Below are positions 46,072-55,618 of a stretch of DNA of 64,000 nt, piece after piece (position 1 is the first letter of the stretch; every line of letters begins with the position of its first letter). The position numbers and the translations under genes were made by a program. Below the pieces are notes generated by a model. It searched no databases and was not told the DNA's origin. It saw only the letters and a list, made by a program, of their open reading frames with translations. The stretch spans positions 1,981,068 to 2,045,067 of the forward strand of contig NZ_VCBL01000001.1 of the NCBI RefSeq assembly GCF_007896435.1. The letters are read 5' to 3'. This DNA is from Rummeliibacillus suwonensis. Its GTDB lineage: Bacteria; Bacillota; Bacilli; Bacillales_A; Planococcaceae.

Positions 46072-46446
46072 TTAGGCTGAAATCCACTCTAATACCTCTA
46101 TTCGATTGCCAAAAGGATCAAAAAGATAAATCCTATTTGCACCTGGAAGCTTGTCATCTTCTATAAATGGAATGTTGTTTTTGGCAAGATGCCCTTTCAA
46201 TCCCTCGAGATTATTGATCTCAAAAGCGGGATGTGCTTTTTTAGCAGGTAAAAAAGGTTCTTCAATCCCTATATGAATTTGAATATTTCCTGTGGCAAAC
46301 CAAACTCCACCATTTTTCTTCAATGTATCTGGTTTTTCAATCTCTTCAAACCCCAATATATCCTTAAAAAAGGGGCGATAGATATCTTCACTGTTTTTGG
46401 GGGCTGCTAGCTGGATATGATCAATCCTTTGAAATCGGAACGACAT
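46072..46446 (-). CDS. VOC/glyoxalase-family protein
   Basis: A 124-residue single-domain vicinal-oxygen-chelate protein. RIDHIQLAAP supplies a His ligand at about 9, QIHIGIEEPF a central one, and FDPFGNRIEVLEW the C-terminal Glu. Substrates of such small VOC proteins range from methylglyoxal-thiol adducts to fosfomycin, so none is assigned. ATG 46446 follows AGGAGTGG. Monocistronic. Confidence 0.88.
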   Translation of the reverse strand: MSFRFQRIDHIQLAAPKNSEDIYRPFFKDILGFEEIEKPDTLKKNGGVWFATGNIQIHIGIEEPFLPAKKAHPAFEINNLEGLKGHLAKNNIPFIEDDKLPGANRIYLFDPFGNRIEVLEWISA

Positions 46447-47060
46447 TTAGTCCACTCCTATCACATTTAATACTTCCTCTTACATCATTTTACATCTAGC
46501 ATACATCATAAGTAAATTTTAACTTTTTTATATTTTTTCATAAATAAAACTTATGGCTCTTAACTATCAGCACTTGGATATTCCTTTGAAAACTTCCTTA
46601 TCAATATACCTGATTTTATTTAAAAAATTTTTCAAAAACAAAGACCACTCTTCCTTGAAGAGCAGCCTTCGTTATATAGTATAAAGAATCACTAGTACTG
46701 TAGACACTATGATATCTAATTATTTTTCCCATTACTATAGATTGGATGATGATACAGGATCATTATTAATTATTGTTTTTCAAGCTTCTTTCGTTACACT
46801 AATTGTAAATGAAAGGTTTGAAAATCATTCGTTTATTTCGTAGCCTATTTGAACAAAATCTACTTATTTCAATTTGTATAGTTCTATCATATTCACTCAG
46901 TCTAAAAATAGACGCTTCCTATTTTAAAAATTTTTGAAATAATTGTGTGCTTTTATAAGCAATCACTCCCACTTGTCCTCTGTTTTTCACTTGAATCTTT
47001 AAAATAGATGTCTTATGGTCAGCCAATGTGAGATAAAATCTGTGAGGCAATTCGAGCTAT
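46447..47060. other. Intergenic, nothing recognised
   Basis: AT-rich 600-bp gap between two minus-strand genes. Weak hairpins only; no reading frame with an SD. Confidence 0.4.
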
Positions 47061-48149
47061 TCATTTTTTCAAAGATGATGCAAAATCATGAAAAGCTACT
47101 TGTGTAAAACCTGTATAATCTGATCCGTCTATTTTGGCTTGTGCAGTATCTCCGTCAAAGTCTTTTAGTGTTAGCCATTGACCATGTATATCAATATATT
47201 TTAGTGGTATATAGTTTTGAAATAACACTGTTTTTTTATTTTTTTTCATATTCCATTTATAGAAATTAGAATCATTTTGTAAAGTATAGTAAAAATTATT
47301 TTTACCGATATTGAAAGCTTGTGCGTTCATAAGGAATTCATATTTTTGGCTTGTAGCTGGCGTTTCAGAACGATATTTCCATACATGATCTTTTGCTAAT
47401 TGTTGATCGCTGATTAAAAAATAATTTAAACGATAGCGATCACCGCGGTCAGGCATAGGATCATTCCAAGTGATATCTAGGTTGTACCATTTGCCATTTA
47501 CTTTTACTTTATTCCACGCATGATTTGACCCTTTTACTTGACCAGTAATATATTTCGTCTCAACACCTGCTTCGGTAAGTATCCGATATGCTGCTAGTGC
47601 ATAGCCTTGGCAGACAGCCTTATGATCGAACAGTACCGCATATGCAGAATGACCTCCGTCAGTTGCATCTGAACTGTACTTCGTATGAGATGCTATATAT
47701 TTATTGACAAAATAAACTTTTTCAAAGTCAGTCATTTCTTTTAAATGGTTATGCTTCACAATATATGCTATTTTACGATTAATCTTCTGTTCTTGTTGTG
47801 ATGTTGTTAAATAAAAAGACTCTACTTTTATTTGGATAAAGCCCATTTTAGACGAAATATAATAAGAGTAACCCGTCAAATTACCAAATCCATAATTGGC
47901 GGTTGTGCTTAGCTCATCGATGATATTCTTGAACATTTCATCGACTTCTTTTGATTGATAAATAGGGATTTTTGTTGAAATGGTAAAATCAGGGTTAACT
48001 TGATCTAAATTTTTTAAAACTTCTTGCTTTATTTGCGCTTTAGTTGTAACTGCTGGAATATCGTCATCTGCATAAACATCATAGTGTAAATAACCTGCTG
48101 TACCAAGACATAGTAAGAATCCTAGTAACAAAGCAAGAAATCTTTTCAT
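47061..48149 (-). CDS. Secreted transglutaminase-like protein
   Basis: A 362-residue exported protein; signal peptide about 1-27. The transglutaminase-like (papain-fold) core lies about 130-240 with all three catalytic residues: Cys in HKAVCQGYALAAYRIL, His in GSNHAWNKVKVNGKWYN, and Asp in LDITWNDP. A C-terminal 110-residue beta-rich domain (YKWNMKKNKKTVLFQNY) of unknown type follows. Bacterial members act as proteases or amidases on wall or surface proteins more often than as cross-linkers. ATG 48149 follows AAGGAGAAG. Confidence 0.9.
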   Translation of the reverse strand: MKRFLALLLGFLLCLGTAGYLHYDVYADDDIPAVTTKAQIKQEVLKNLDQVNPDFTISTKIPIYQSKEVDEMFKNIIDELSTTANYGFGNLTGYSYYISSKMGFIQIKVESFYLTTSQQEQKINRKIAYIVKHNHLKEMTDFEKVYFVNKYIASHTKYSSDATDGGHSAYAVLFDHKAVCQGYALAAYRILTEAGVETKYITGQVKGSNHAWNKVKVNGKWYNLDITWNDPMPDRGDRYRLNYFLISDQQLAKDHVWKYRSETPATSQKYEFLMNAQAFNIGKNNFYYTLQNDSNFYKWNMKKNKKTVLFQNYIPLKYIDIHGQWLTLKDFDGDTAQAKIDGSDYTGFTQVAFHDFASSLKK

Positions 48150-48214
48150 TAATTTCTTCTCCTTTCCAACATTTTATCTATCATAAATGAAGTGAATTTT
48201 TAAGATATCTGTAT

Positions 48215-48478
48215 GAATCAATTTCATAATGCAAAATCCAGATGAAAAACACGAACATTTCTAATCAACATGAACATTAATATTCAGAATTTTTTGTTCC
48301 ACTCCAGACGGCGCTTTCCACGGGCTTGGCTTCAATCTCCTCGTCACTACGTTCCTGCGGGGCTTTCAGCTCAAGCTTTTCCCGTAGGAGTCGCCGTCTT
48401 CCGCTCCACAATTATCAAAATTAGTTATTATTAAATGTTCGTATTTTTTAAGAAGAAAATGATTTATGAAATTGATTC
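48215..48478 (-). mobile_element. RE-B, MITE-like element, copy 3 (264 bp)
   Basis: Perfect 15-bp inverted ends and a 4-bp duplication GTAT (48211-48214 and 48479-48482). Inverted relative to copies 1 and 2; the GC-rich core is nearly identical to them. Confidence 0.9.
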
Positions 48479-48623
48479 GTATACATAACTATAAATCTAA
48501 AATAAGAAAAGTAGACAAGTAATTTATGGTACATTATCCAATGTCAATAGAACGTCATGGATATTGAACATAGTATTCTAACACTTTCCAATTTGACAAA
48601 AAAATTTAGATGAGGTTTTACTT

Positions 48624-49162
48624 TTGATAATTGGGGAAAAATGATACAATAAGGGCAAACACAACGGAAGGGACGATGGGTGGACAATGATTCAATAATC
48701 TTATTTTTAACGATTGAAATTTCATGTTTCGATTTCAAAAATAGGATTAGTCTGCTCATTTTCTCTATATACAGTTAAAGCTATTGATAATAGCTTGTTT
48801 AAATAGGCAAAAAAGCGACTAATCCTTCCAAAAACTTTGGGAGGATTTTTTCTCTTGATTCAGCAATTTTTTTGCGAAGAAAGCGTACAACAGAAGCAGA
48901 TGTTTGGTGCGACGAAAACGTAGTGGCAGGAGCCAAATCTTTTTTTGTACTGAAAGCATAGCGGCAGGTACCGCCTCTATAGGTAGCAAGATGAATGCGA
49001 GCCCTACTCAACAGGTGTACAACGTCCGCTGAATCAAGATGAAGTCTCTAGTTGATGTCACGAATTTTAAAGAAAAACTTTTCAAGCAAGCTTATCGGAA
49101 AAATCCGGATATCATTACGCTAGAGTCTAATGGATCCTCCCTAAAAAAGAGAGGTGTATAAT
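48624..49162 (+). promoter_or_regulatory. vmlR leader with transcription attenuator
   Basis: A possible promoter (TTGATA 48624, TACAAT 48645) starts a leader of about 510 nt. AGGATTAGTC at 48743-48752 is exactly complementary to GACTAATCCT at 48817-48826, the 5' arm of the terminator at 48817-48851. Pairing of the first two would prevent termination. Short frames such as ATG-TTT-CGA-TTT-CAA-AAA-TAG at 48724 end just at the antiterminator strand and could be the ribosome-stalling peptide. The last 300 nt before the gene hold no other feature I can name. Confidence 0.75.
48817..48851 (+). terminator. Leader terminator (attenuator) of vmlR
   Basis: AATCCTTCCAAA and the later TTTGGGAGGATT pair (one mismatch-type G-T), followed by TTTTTCTC. 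Located about 310 nt upstream of the start codon. Confidence 0.85.
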
Positions 49163-50797
49163 ATGCAAGAACTACTGAAACTTCAACATATAAGCTTCGA
49201 ATTTCAAGATCAATCGTTGCTGGAAGATTTAAATACCACGATTCAAAAAGGAGAGATTATTGGACTTATCGGCAAAAATGGTGCTGGAAAATCCACACTC
49301 CTGCAACTTATACAAGGAAATTTAAAACCGACAAAAGGCCAGCTCATACAAATTCCGAAGAATATGACCACTTTTTATGTAAAGCAGGAAGCTGAAACAT
49401 ACGAATCTGAGAATATCGATCAATTAGAGGCAACGCTCCTATCAAAATGGCATGTCCCCACTGCTCATTTTTCTTCTTTAAGCGGTGGTGAAAAATTAAA
49501 AGCGAGATTAGCTGAAGGCTTTTCAAAGGATGTCAATCTTTTATTACTTGATGAACCGACAAATCATTTAGATCAAGAGAGTACAGAATTATTGATCAAG
49601 CAAATACAAAATTATCAAGGGACAATTGTCGTTGTTTCACACGATAGACGTTTTCTTGATGTCGTTGCAACAAAGATATGGTCGATTGAAGAAAAAAGAT
49701 TATTTGAACATAAAGGAAATTATACGAGTTACATGCATCATCGAGAGCAAAGAAGGCGTTCTCAACAACAAGAATACGAAAAGCAACAAAAAATGATCAA
49801 ACGAATTGAATCCCAAATCAATGAAATTTCCAACTGGTCTCAAAAAGCACACGCACAATCAACAAAACAGGAGGGAGTGAAAGAATACTATCGTGTCAAA
49901 GCAAAAAAGATGGATATACAAGTAAAATCCAAACAAAAACGTTTAAAAAAGGAGCTTGAGAAAACAAAAGTGGAAAAAGTGGCTCCTGAGTATTCCGTTC
50001 AATTTTCAATTCACTCAAACCAAAAACGAGGAAAACGATTTTTAGAGGTTAAAAATTTAACAAAGTCGTTTGAAAATCGAACCTTGTTTCAAAATGCTCA
50101 TTTTACGATCCAGCATGGTGAAAAGGTCGCTATAATCGGACCAAATGGTAGTGGAAAAACAACATTCTTGAAGGTTCTAATGGAGCTTGAGAAAGCAGAC
50201 GGTGACATTTGGATTTCTCCAAGTGCTAATATCGGCTATTTAACACAGGAGGTATTTGATTTACCACTCGATCAAACTCCGGAGCAGTTATTTTATAAAG
50301 AAACTTTTCAACAACGTGGAAAAGTTCAAAACTTGATGAAGCACCTTGGTTTTACCGCAGAACAATGGAAAGAACCCATCTCCAATATGAGTATGGGTGA
50401 ACGTGTTAAATGTAAATTAATAGCCTATATCTTAGAGGAAAAAGACGTCCTTCTTTTAGATGAACCAACCAATCACCTAGATTTACCATCACGGGAACAA
50501 TTAGAAGAAACATTAGCCAGTTATAATGGTACATTGCTTGTTGTATCACATGATCTCTATTTTTTAAATAAGATTACGACCAATAAGTTAGTCTTTATGG
50601 ATCAAACGATTCAAAAACAATTTGACGCGCCATCAACTGAAAACAATAATGGCAACTCTGAGCTCCGACTAAAACTGGAAAATGAACGACAAGAGGTTCT
50701 AGGCAAACTAAGTTTTTTATCTCCAAAAGATAAAGAATATGCTAAATTAGATCAAAAATTTAATGAGCTGACCAAGCAAATCAATGCATTGAAATAG
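49163..50797 (+). CDS. vmlR: ABC-F ribosome-protection protein VmlR
   Basis: A 544-residue cytoplasmic ATPase that binds the ribosomal E site and displaces lincosamides, streptogramin A and pleuromutilins. Two ABC domains: GKNGAGKST with LSGGEKLKARLAEG and LLLLDEPTNHLD, then GPNGSGKTT with SMGERVKCK and VLLLDEPTNHLD. They are joined by a charged helical linker of about 80 residues (REYEKQQKMIK-type, here EYEKQQKMIKRIESQ). Sequence and length closely follow B. subtilis VmlR, including WSQKAHAQSTKQEG and EEKDVLLLDEP. ATG 49163 has GAGAGGTG upstream. No membrane domain. The attenuator leader fits drug-induced expression. Confidence 0.9.
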   Translation: MQELLKLQHISFEFQDQSLLEDLNTTIQKGEIIGLIGKNGAGKSTLLQLIQGNLKPTKGQLIQIPKNMTTFYVKQEAETYESENIDQLEATLLSKWHVPTAHFSSLSGGEKLKARLAEGFSKDVNLLLLDEPTNHLDQESTELLIKQIQNYQGTIVVVSHDRRFLDVVATKIWSIEEKRLFEHKGNYTSYMHHREQRRRSQQQEYEKQQKMIKRIESQINEISNWSQKAHAQSTKQEGVKEYYRVKAKKMDIQVKSKQKRLKKELEKTKVEKVAPEYSVQFSIHSNQKRGKRFLEVKNLTKSFENRTLFQNAHFTIQHGEKVAIIGPNGSGKTTFLKVLMELEKADGDIWISPSANIGYLTQEVFDLPLDQTPEQLFYKETFQQRGKVQNLMKHLGFTAEQWKEPISNMSMGERVKCKLIAYILEEKDVLLLDEPTNHLDLPSREQLEETLASYNGTLLVVSHDLYFLNKITTNKLVFMDQTIQKQFDAPSTENNNGNSELRLKLENERQEVLGKLSFLSPKDKEYAKLDQKFNELTKQINALK

Positions 50798-50924
50798 TCT
50801 CTCTTACTTCTTTCTCCACTGCCAACTTTTAAGCATGTGATACGAACAAAACAAAGAGTGGTGTCCAAAAAGTATTAAGTATTTCGTTTTGCATTCAATT
50901 CCATGATCCTTTTTTGTCATTTCT

Positions 50925-51031
50925 AAACTGTTGATTTCCGTTACAGGCGTTCAGCCGCAGAGTCGTGCCAGCCGTAGCGGAAATCAGCAAATACACTATA
51001 TTTTGTAGTGAAAATTAAATCATCAACAGTT
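50925..51031 (+). repeat. Short RE-A-related element
   Basis: The ends AAACTGTTGAT and ATCAACAGTT are inverted repeats; the interior has GCTACGGCT-type arms shared with the RE-A copies at 20881 and 29190. The terminal sequence differs from standard RE-A. Confidence 0.55.
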
Positions 51032-51080
51032 CAATCATTTTATTAAGATAGACACTTATCAAACAGCCATTTTTATCAAA

Positions 51081-51740
51081 TTACAAATAATAAAACACAC
51101 ATAAGTACATCGCTGCACTTCCAGCTAGCACAAATAAATGCCAAATAACATGATTATAAGGAATTTTACGATTTTGATAAAAATAAGTGCCAACTGTATA
51201 TAAAATCCCACCTATTAATAATACAAGAGCCCCATTTGGTGTAATATGTTCAACTAATGGACGGTACGCAATGACGATAAGCCACCCCATCACAATATAC
51301 AGCATTAGCGATAAAGCGTTAAAGCGATAAATGAAAAAGTGTTTAAAAATAATCCCTACAATCGTGAGTCCCCATTCGATACCGAAAATGACCCACCCAA
51401 GTTTTCCTCCTACTCCAATTAGAGCAATTGGTGTGCAAGTACCTGCGATTAATATATAAATGGAGGCATGATCTAACTTAGAAAAAATAAGTTTGTACTT
51501 TAGAAACCTATGAAATAAGGTGGAAGCTAAATATAGTATCATCATGGATACACCAAAAACAACGAAACTTACCATATGTAACGTTGAACCATGCTCATTT
51601 GCTTTGATAATCAGTAGAACTAGGGCGGGAATAGAAAGCAAAAAGCCTAAGCCATGTGTAACGACATTCCAAAATTCTTCCTTCTTATATTTATTTTCAA
51701 TTTGCATAACCGTTTCACGTACATTTGTTGATTCATTCAT
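51081..51740 (-). CDS. Hemolysin III family (HlyIII/YqfA) membrane protein
   Basis: A 219-residue, seven-helix membrane protein of the HlyIII/PAQR superfamily. The metal-site motifs are all there: NVVTHGLGFLLS, ASTLFHRF, LDHASIYILIAGT, and the C-terminal YNHVIWHLFVLAGS. Relatives are putative zinc-dependent membrane hydrolases and influence membrane fluidity; hemolysis by the protein itself is doubtful. ATG 51740 follows GGAGGGATTG. Confidence 0.92.
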   Translation of the reverse strand: MNESTNVRETVMQIENKYKKEEFWNVVTHGLGFLLSIPALVLLIIKANEHGSTLHMVSFVVFGVSMMILYLASTLFHRFLKYKLIFSKLDHASIYILIAGTCTPIALIGVGGKLGWVIFGIEWGLTIVGIIFKHFFIYRFNALSLMLYIVMGWLIVIAYRPLVEHITPNGALVLLIGGILYTVGTYFYQNRKIPYNHVIWHLFVLAGSAAMYLCVFYYL

Positions 51741-52005
51741 GAAACAATCCCTCCTAAAGAAACTCTTCTTACTATTAAGTATGCTTTCTTTAAGGGATTT
51801 ATAGTATTACCATATGTCATCGATAACTTATTACAAATATCATATGCATCCCTTTCAATGTTACTGATTATGGAAGAAAATGGACTGTAATAATGAGCAA
51901 TTGGCGTTAAAATACAACTATTATGTCAAATGTATTCACTAATTTTCTCCCAATCAAAACACTTGATATTCCTATGTTTATACCATTATTGATAATTATA
52001 TCTGA

Positions 52006-52731
52006 TCATTTAGTCAATGATAAATATCCCCATATCACCAAAAGACCTACCACGACGTAAAAAAGAGCTCGTCCAAAAGAAGATTGCCTTACAGCCTCTA
52101 TGAAAATTTCTTTAATAGTGACAACCACGATAATGCCCAATGCAAAACTAATAATAAGTGCCCATAATATTGGGTATTTCATGCCAATAATACTTCCTAC
52201 AATCGATCCAAAGGCAACTGGCAAAGAAACAATACTAATGATAAACAAAAATACTTTAAATCGGAGACCTGCTAGAAATAAAGGGATAAACGTTGCGATC
52301 CCTTCAGGAATATTATGCAAAATAAGCGCTTGAAGTATCGGCTTACTAATTCCAAGATTCTGACTCGCTCCAAATGCTATACCTAGCGGAAAATTATGAA
52401 TGGCAATACTAATCGCCAATAAAAAGCCCGTTTGAATAAATCGATCCTTTTGGAAATTTTCCGTTGAAGGGGCTATCTTATGAGAAAATTCGTGAATATT
52501 TATAAAACTAAAAACACCTAACAAAGCTCCAATCGTAAAGACAATCCAGCCACCAAGATAAATACTTTCGGGTGCGATCTCTAAAGAAACCAATCCTAAT
52601 ATCAAACCCGTGCATAAAGCATTGATCGTAGAAGCCTTTTGCTGAATTTCTTTTAAAAACAGCGCAATAATACCACCAAAACCGAATCCTACTACAGTAG
52701 CTAAAAAAGCAACAGTCCCGACATAAAACAT
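52006..52731 (-). CDS. ZIP-family metal transporter
   Basis: A 241-residue protein with about eight helices. The paired transport motifs are IAIHNFPLGIAFG and LILHNIPEGIATF, and the variable loop has HEFSHK. ZIP proteins import zinc or other divalent metals. The window also holds a CobW-type GTPase, far away. I see no certain Zur or MntR operator upstream. ATG 52731 follows GGGGTGATC. Confidence 0.92.
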   Translation of the reverse strand: MFYVGTVAFLATVVGFGFGGIIALFLKEIQQKASTINALCTGLILGLVSLEIAPESIYLGGWIVFTIGALLGVFSFINIHEFSHKIAPSTENFQKDRFIQTGFLLAISIAIHNFPLGIAFGASQNLGISKPILQALILHNIPEGIATFIPLFLAGLRFKVFLFIISIVSLPVAFGSIVGSIIGMKYPILWALIISFALGIIVVVTIKEIFIEAVRQSSFGRALFYVVVGLLVIWGYLSLTK

Positions 52732-52855
52732 CTGATCACCCCAATCCCTACATATAAAGATATATGGGAATATAAAGGAATTTATTCAAATGAAAATTAG
52801 CTTTACACGCACGATTAAATCGCTCAAAATAATTGCTGATACAAATGAATTAATC

Positions 52856-53366
52856 ATAAAGTGAAACTCCATCCGTAGGGGGTTTTCTTCATCCCCCACT
52901 GAACTAGAGGAACTCAGGTTAAAAGCGCCTCGTCCTGTGGTAACACCTGAGTGACCAACATCTTGTTGGCTCGAACCAATCGGGCTTTTACGGGCAGTTG
53001 ATCCCCTATCATCTATCTTTCTCGTTCTCTATATCTTGAGATGGGAATCTTACTGCCCGTTAAAGCGGGATAAAGTGAAACTTTCATCAGTGCGGGTTTC
53101 TTCCCACTGATGAATAGTTAAACCAATCGGACTTTTATGGGCAGTTGATTCCCCATCATCTATCTTTCTCGTTCTCTATATCTTGAGATGGAAGTCTTAC
53201 TGCCCGTTAAAGCGGGATAAAGTGAAACTTTCATCAGTGCGGGTTTCTTCCCACTGATGAATAGTTAAACCAATCGGACTTTTACGGGCAGTTGTCCCCT
53301 ATCATCTATCTTTCTCGTTCTCTATATCTTGAGATGGGAGTCTTACTGCCCGTTAAAGCGGGATAA
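52856..53366 (+). repeat. Three RE-C repeats in tandem
   Basis: A long form (52856-53073) followed by two short forms (53071-53221 and 53219-53366), head-to-tail, sharing GGGATAAAGTG at the joints. The two short units are about 149 bp and almost identical. The array ends about 60 bp before the bioY operator. Confidence 0.88.
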
Positions 53367-53426
53367 AGTTTCATTTCTAAATGCCTCTTTCATTCTGCCC
53401 TCATTTTTTATGATAATCTCTCTGAA

Positions 53427-53463
53427 AATATGTTAACCTTTTTTATAATTTTGTTTACATATT
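53427..53463 (+). promoter_or_regulatory. BirA operator
   Basis: AATATGTTAAC, 15 bp, GTTTACATATT: an 11-bp inverted repeat with one mismatch, fitting the Gram-positive BirA box (TTGTTAAC-type arms, 15-16 bp spacer). It covers the -35 of the bioY promoter, so biotinoyl-AMP-bound BirA would block the operon. Confidence 0.85.
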
Positions 53464-53482
53464 GTTTTTTACGCGGTATGAT
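53454..53482 (+). promoter_or_regulatory. Sigma-A promoter of the bioY operon
   Basis: TTTACA 53454-53459, 17 bp, TATGAT 53477-53482. Confidence 0.75.
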
Positions 53483-53543
53483 TATGCCAATACATCTATC
53501 AAAATAGATGTTATTCATTTTAATATTTATCGGAGGTTGAACA

Positions 53544-54095
53544 ATAACAACAAAAGAAATGGTTTATGCAGCACTATTTACTGCATTAATCAGCGTATTA
53601 GGAGTGGTTCCCCCCATTTCACTAGGTTTTATACCTGTACCTATAACAGCACAAACACTTGGTGTAATGCTTGCAGGATGCTTTTTAGGAAAAAAATCAG
53701 GGACGATTAGCTTAATTCTATTTATCATATTGGTTGCTTTAGGTTTACCGATATTACCAGGTGGACGAGGCGGTCTATCCGTACTAGTTGGACCATCTGC
53801 TGGATACATATTAAGTTGGCCACTTGTAGCATTCCTTATTGGCTATGCCTCAGAAAAAGTATGGGGTTCTTTAAAAACATGGAAATTATTTATCATTAAC
53901 TTTGTTTTTGGTGTGGTACTTGTGAGTCTAATTGGTGCACCCATTATGGCGATCATCACACATACTTCTGTTTGGGCAGGCCTTGTCGGTGCGACAGCCT
54001 TTTTACCTGGTGATACCCTAAAAGCGATTATTGCTGCTTTTCTTGCAGTGCAACTAAAATCCATTAGCCCAATAGAACAAAAATCACAAAGTTAA
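53544..54095 (+). CDS. bioY: Biotin transporter S-component BioY
   Basis: A membrane protein of about 183 residues with six helices, the substrate-binding part of the biotin ECF transporter. VYAALFTALISVLGVVPP is the usual start of helix 1; VPITAQTLGVMLAG and GLPILPGGRGGLSVLVGPSAGY form the biotin pocket loops. No ATG is suitably placed: GGAGG at 53532 lies 7 nt before an in-frame ATA (53544), giving (M)TTKEMVYAAL; the next ATG, 53559, is 22 nt away. I take ATA as the likely start. First gene of the operon; the ECF energy module is encoded four kilobases downstream. Confidence 0.9.
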   Translation: MTTKEMVYAALFTALISVLGVVPPISLGFIPVPITAQTLGVMLAGCFLGKKSGTISLILFIILVALGLPILPGGRGGLSVLVGPSAGYILSWPLVAFLIGYASEKVWGSLKTWKLFIINFVFGVVLVSLIGAPIMAIITHTSVWAGLVGATAFLPGDTLKAIIAAFLAVQLKSISPIEQKSQS

Positions 54096-54118
54096 AATCG
54101 ATAGAATGGTGTGATTAC

Positions 54119-55618
54119 ATGCAAATAATTGAATCCATATTACAGCACGCATTGACTCAACCTAATAAAATTGCCCTATCAGATGGTCAAACACAACAAA
54201 CCTATTGGCAATTGGTCCAGAAGATGAAGAAAGTTGCCTATGGCTTACAACAAATCGGCTGCCACAATGATAAAATCGCAATCTTATCAAAAAACCGCAT
54301 GGAATTTGTAGAGGTCTTTCTTGGAACCATATATGCTGGCTGTATCCCTGTTCCCCTCGACCCTAAATGGAGCTCAAATGAGGTGAAAGTGATTGTTGAT
54401 AAATGCCAGCCAAAAGTGATTTTTGCAGAGATAGACTATATCCAAAAAAACATGGATGATTTTCAACATTACAGCGATTATCTATTCGCATTTGCAGATG
54501 ATGAAAAAGGATCCTATTCTCAATGGCTAGCAGGGCTTCAAGCATTGGACACATTCAAAACAAATGAGGTACTGTTTATTGCTTTCACATCAGGAACTAC
54601 TGGAATGCCAAAAGGCTATATGAGAACTCCCCTTTCTTGGATTAAAAGTTTTAAGGCGACAATAGATGCCTTTCAATTTAGCAATATGGAGCATATTTCG
54701 GCACCTGGTCCTTTTGTACAATCCCTCTCTTTGTTTGCTTTAATGCAAAGTTTATATGACGGAGCAACGTTTCATCTATTTACGCATTTCGATGTCGAAG
54801 CTGTCATCGATCGGTGTAAAGAAACACCTGATATGATTTTATTTGTTGTGCCAACAATGATCGAAAGAATGCTGGAGGCCGTCACAGAACCATTGCCCAT
54901 CCAAGCACTTATTAGCTCAGGGGCCAAATGGAATGATGCATCCAAAAGAAAAGCTAAAAAAATTTTAGGGAATACAAGGTTATTTGAATTCTATGGTGCA
55001 TCTGAAGCAAGCTATATCAGTTTTTATGATGTAAATGATGATCGTCAATCAGAATCTGTTGGAAAACCTTTTCCAGGTGTCAAAATTTCTATACGTGATC
55101 AGAATTTTCAAGAAGTGCCTCAGGGTGAAATTGGTCAATTGTTTATCAAAAGTGACATGATCTTTTCAGGGTATTTCAATATGCCTGAAGAAACGGAAAA
55201 GGTATTTTATCGAGGATGGCTTAAAATGGGTGATTACGCCTTTGAAGATGAAGAAGGCTATTTATATATAGCCGGCCGCGCAAAAAATATGATTATTTCT
55301 GGCGGTCTCAATATTTATCCAGAGGAAGTTGAACTCATCCTAAAATCTATCCCAGAAATCGTAGAAGTGATGGTGCTTGGCATCCCGGACCCTTATTGGG
55401 GTGAAAAAGTAATTGCCCTCATCCAGTGGAAAGGTTCCAAACATTTAACAGTCGAAGAAATAAAGACATATGGTAAACGATACTTACCAAGCTATAAACT
55501 ACCAAAAGAAATCGTGGCAATCGAACAATTTATTTACACAAGTAGCGGCAAAATTGCCCGTCAGAAAATGAGGGAATCTCTACAGAAGGTGAAATCATGC
55601 GAGATGCAGTCATCGTAG
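54119..55618 (+). CDS. yhfT: Acyl-CoA synthetase (YhfT-like)
   Basis: A 499-residue AMP-forming ligase that activates a carboxylic acid as its CoA thioester. P-loop FTSGTTGMPKGY about 155-166; acyl pocket region 200-300; EFYGASEASYISFY; hinge GWLKMGDYAFEDEEGYLYI about 360; catalytic lysine in SSGKIARQKM near the C-terminus. In B. subtilis the homologous yhfT lies in the BirA-regulated yhfU(bioY)-yhfT-yhfS operon, the same order as here. The substrate is unknown; medium- or dicarboxylic acids are plausible. It overlaps the thiolase gene by 22 bp. Confidence 0.88.
   Translation: MQIIESILQHALTQPNKIALSDGQTQQTYWQLVQKMKKVAYGLQQIGCHNDKIAILSKNRMEFVEVFLGTIYAGCIPVPLDPKWSSNEVKVIVDKCQPKVIFAEIDYIQKNMDDFQHYSDYLFAFADDEKGSYSQWLAGLQALDTFKTNEVLFIAFTSGTTGMPKGYMRTPLSWIKSFKATIDAFQFSNMEHISAPGPFVQSLSLFALMQSLYDGATFHLFTHFDVEAVIDRCKETPDMILFVVPTMIERMLEAVTEPLPIQALISSGAKWNDASKRKAKKILGNTRLFEFYGASEASYISFYDVNDDRQSESVGKPFPGVKISIRDQNFQEVPQGEIGQLFIKSDMIFSGYFNMPEETEKVFYRGWLKMGDYAFEDEEGYLYIAGRAKNMIISGGLNIYPEEVELILKSIPEIVEVMVLGIPDPYWGEKVIALIQWKGSKHLTVEEIKTYGKRYLPSYKLPKEIVAIEQFIYTSSGKIARQKMRESLQKVKSCEMQSS

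Noticed and set aside
48799..49011. Minus-strand 70-codon frame in the vmlR leader
   Set aside because: No SD, no recognisable domain; it lies over the attenuator and leader of the plus-strand gene.
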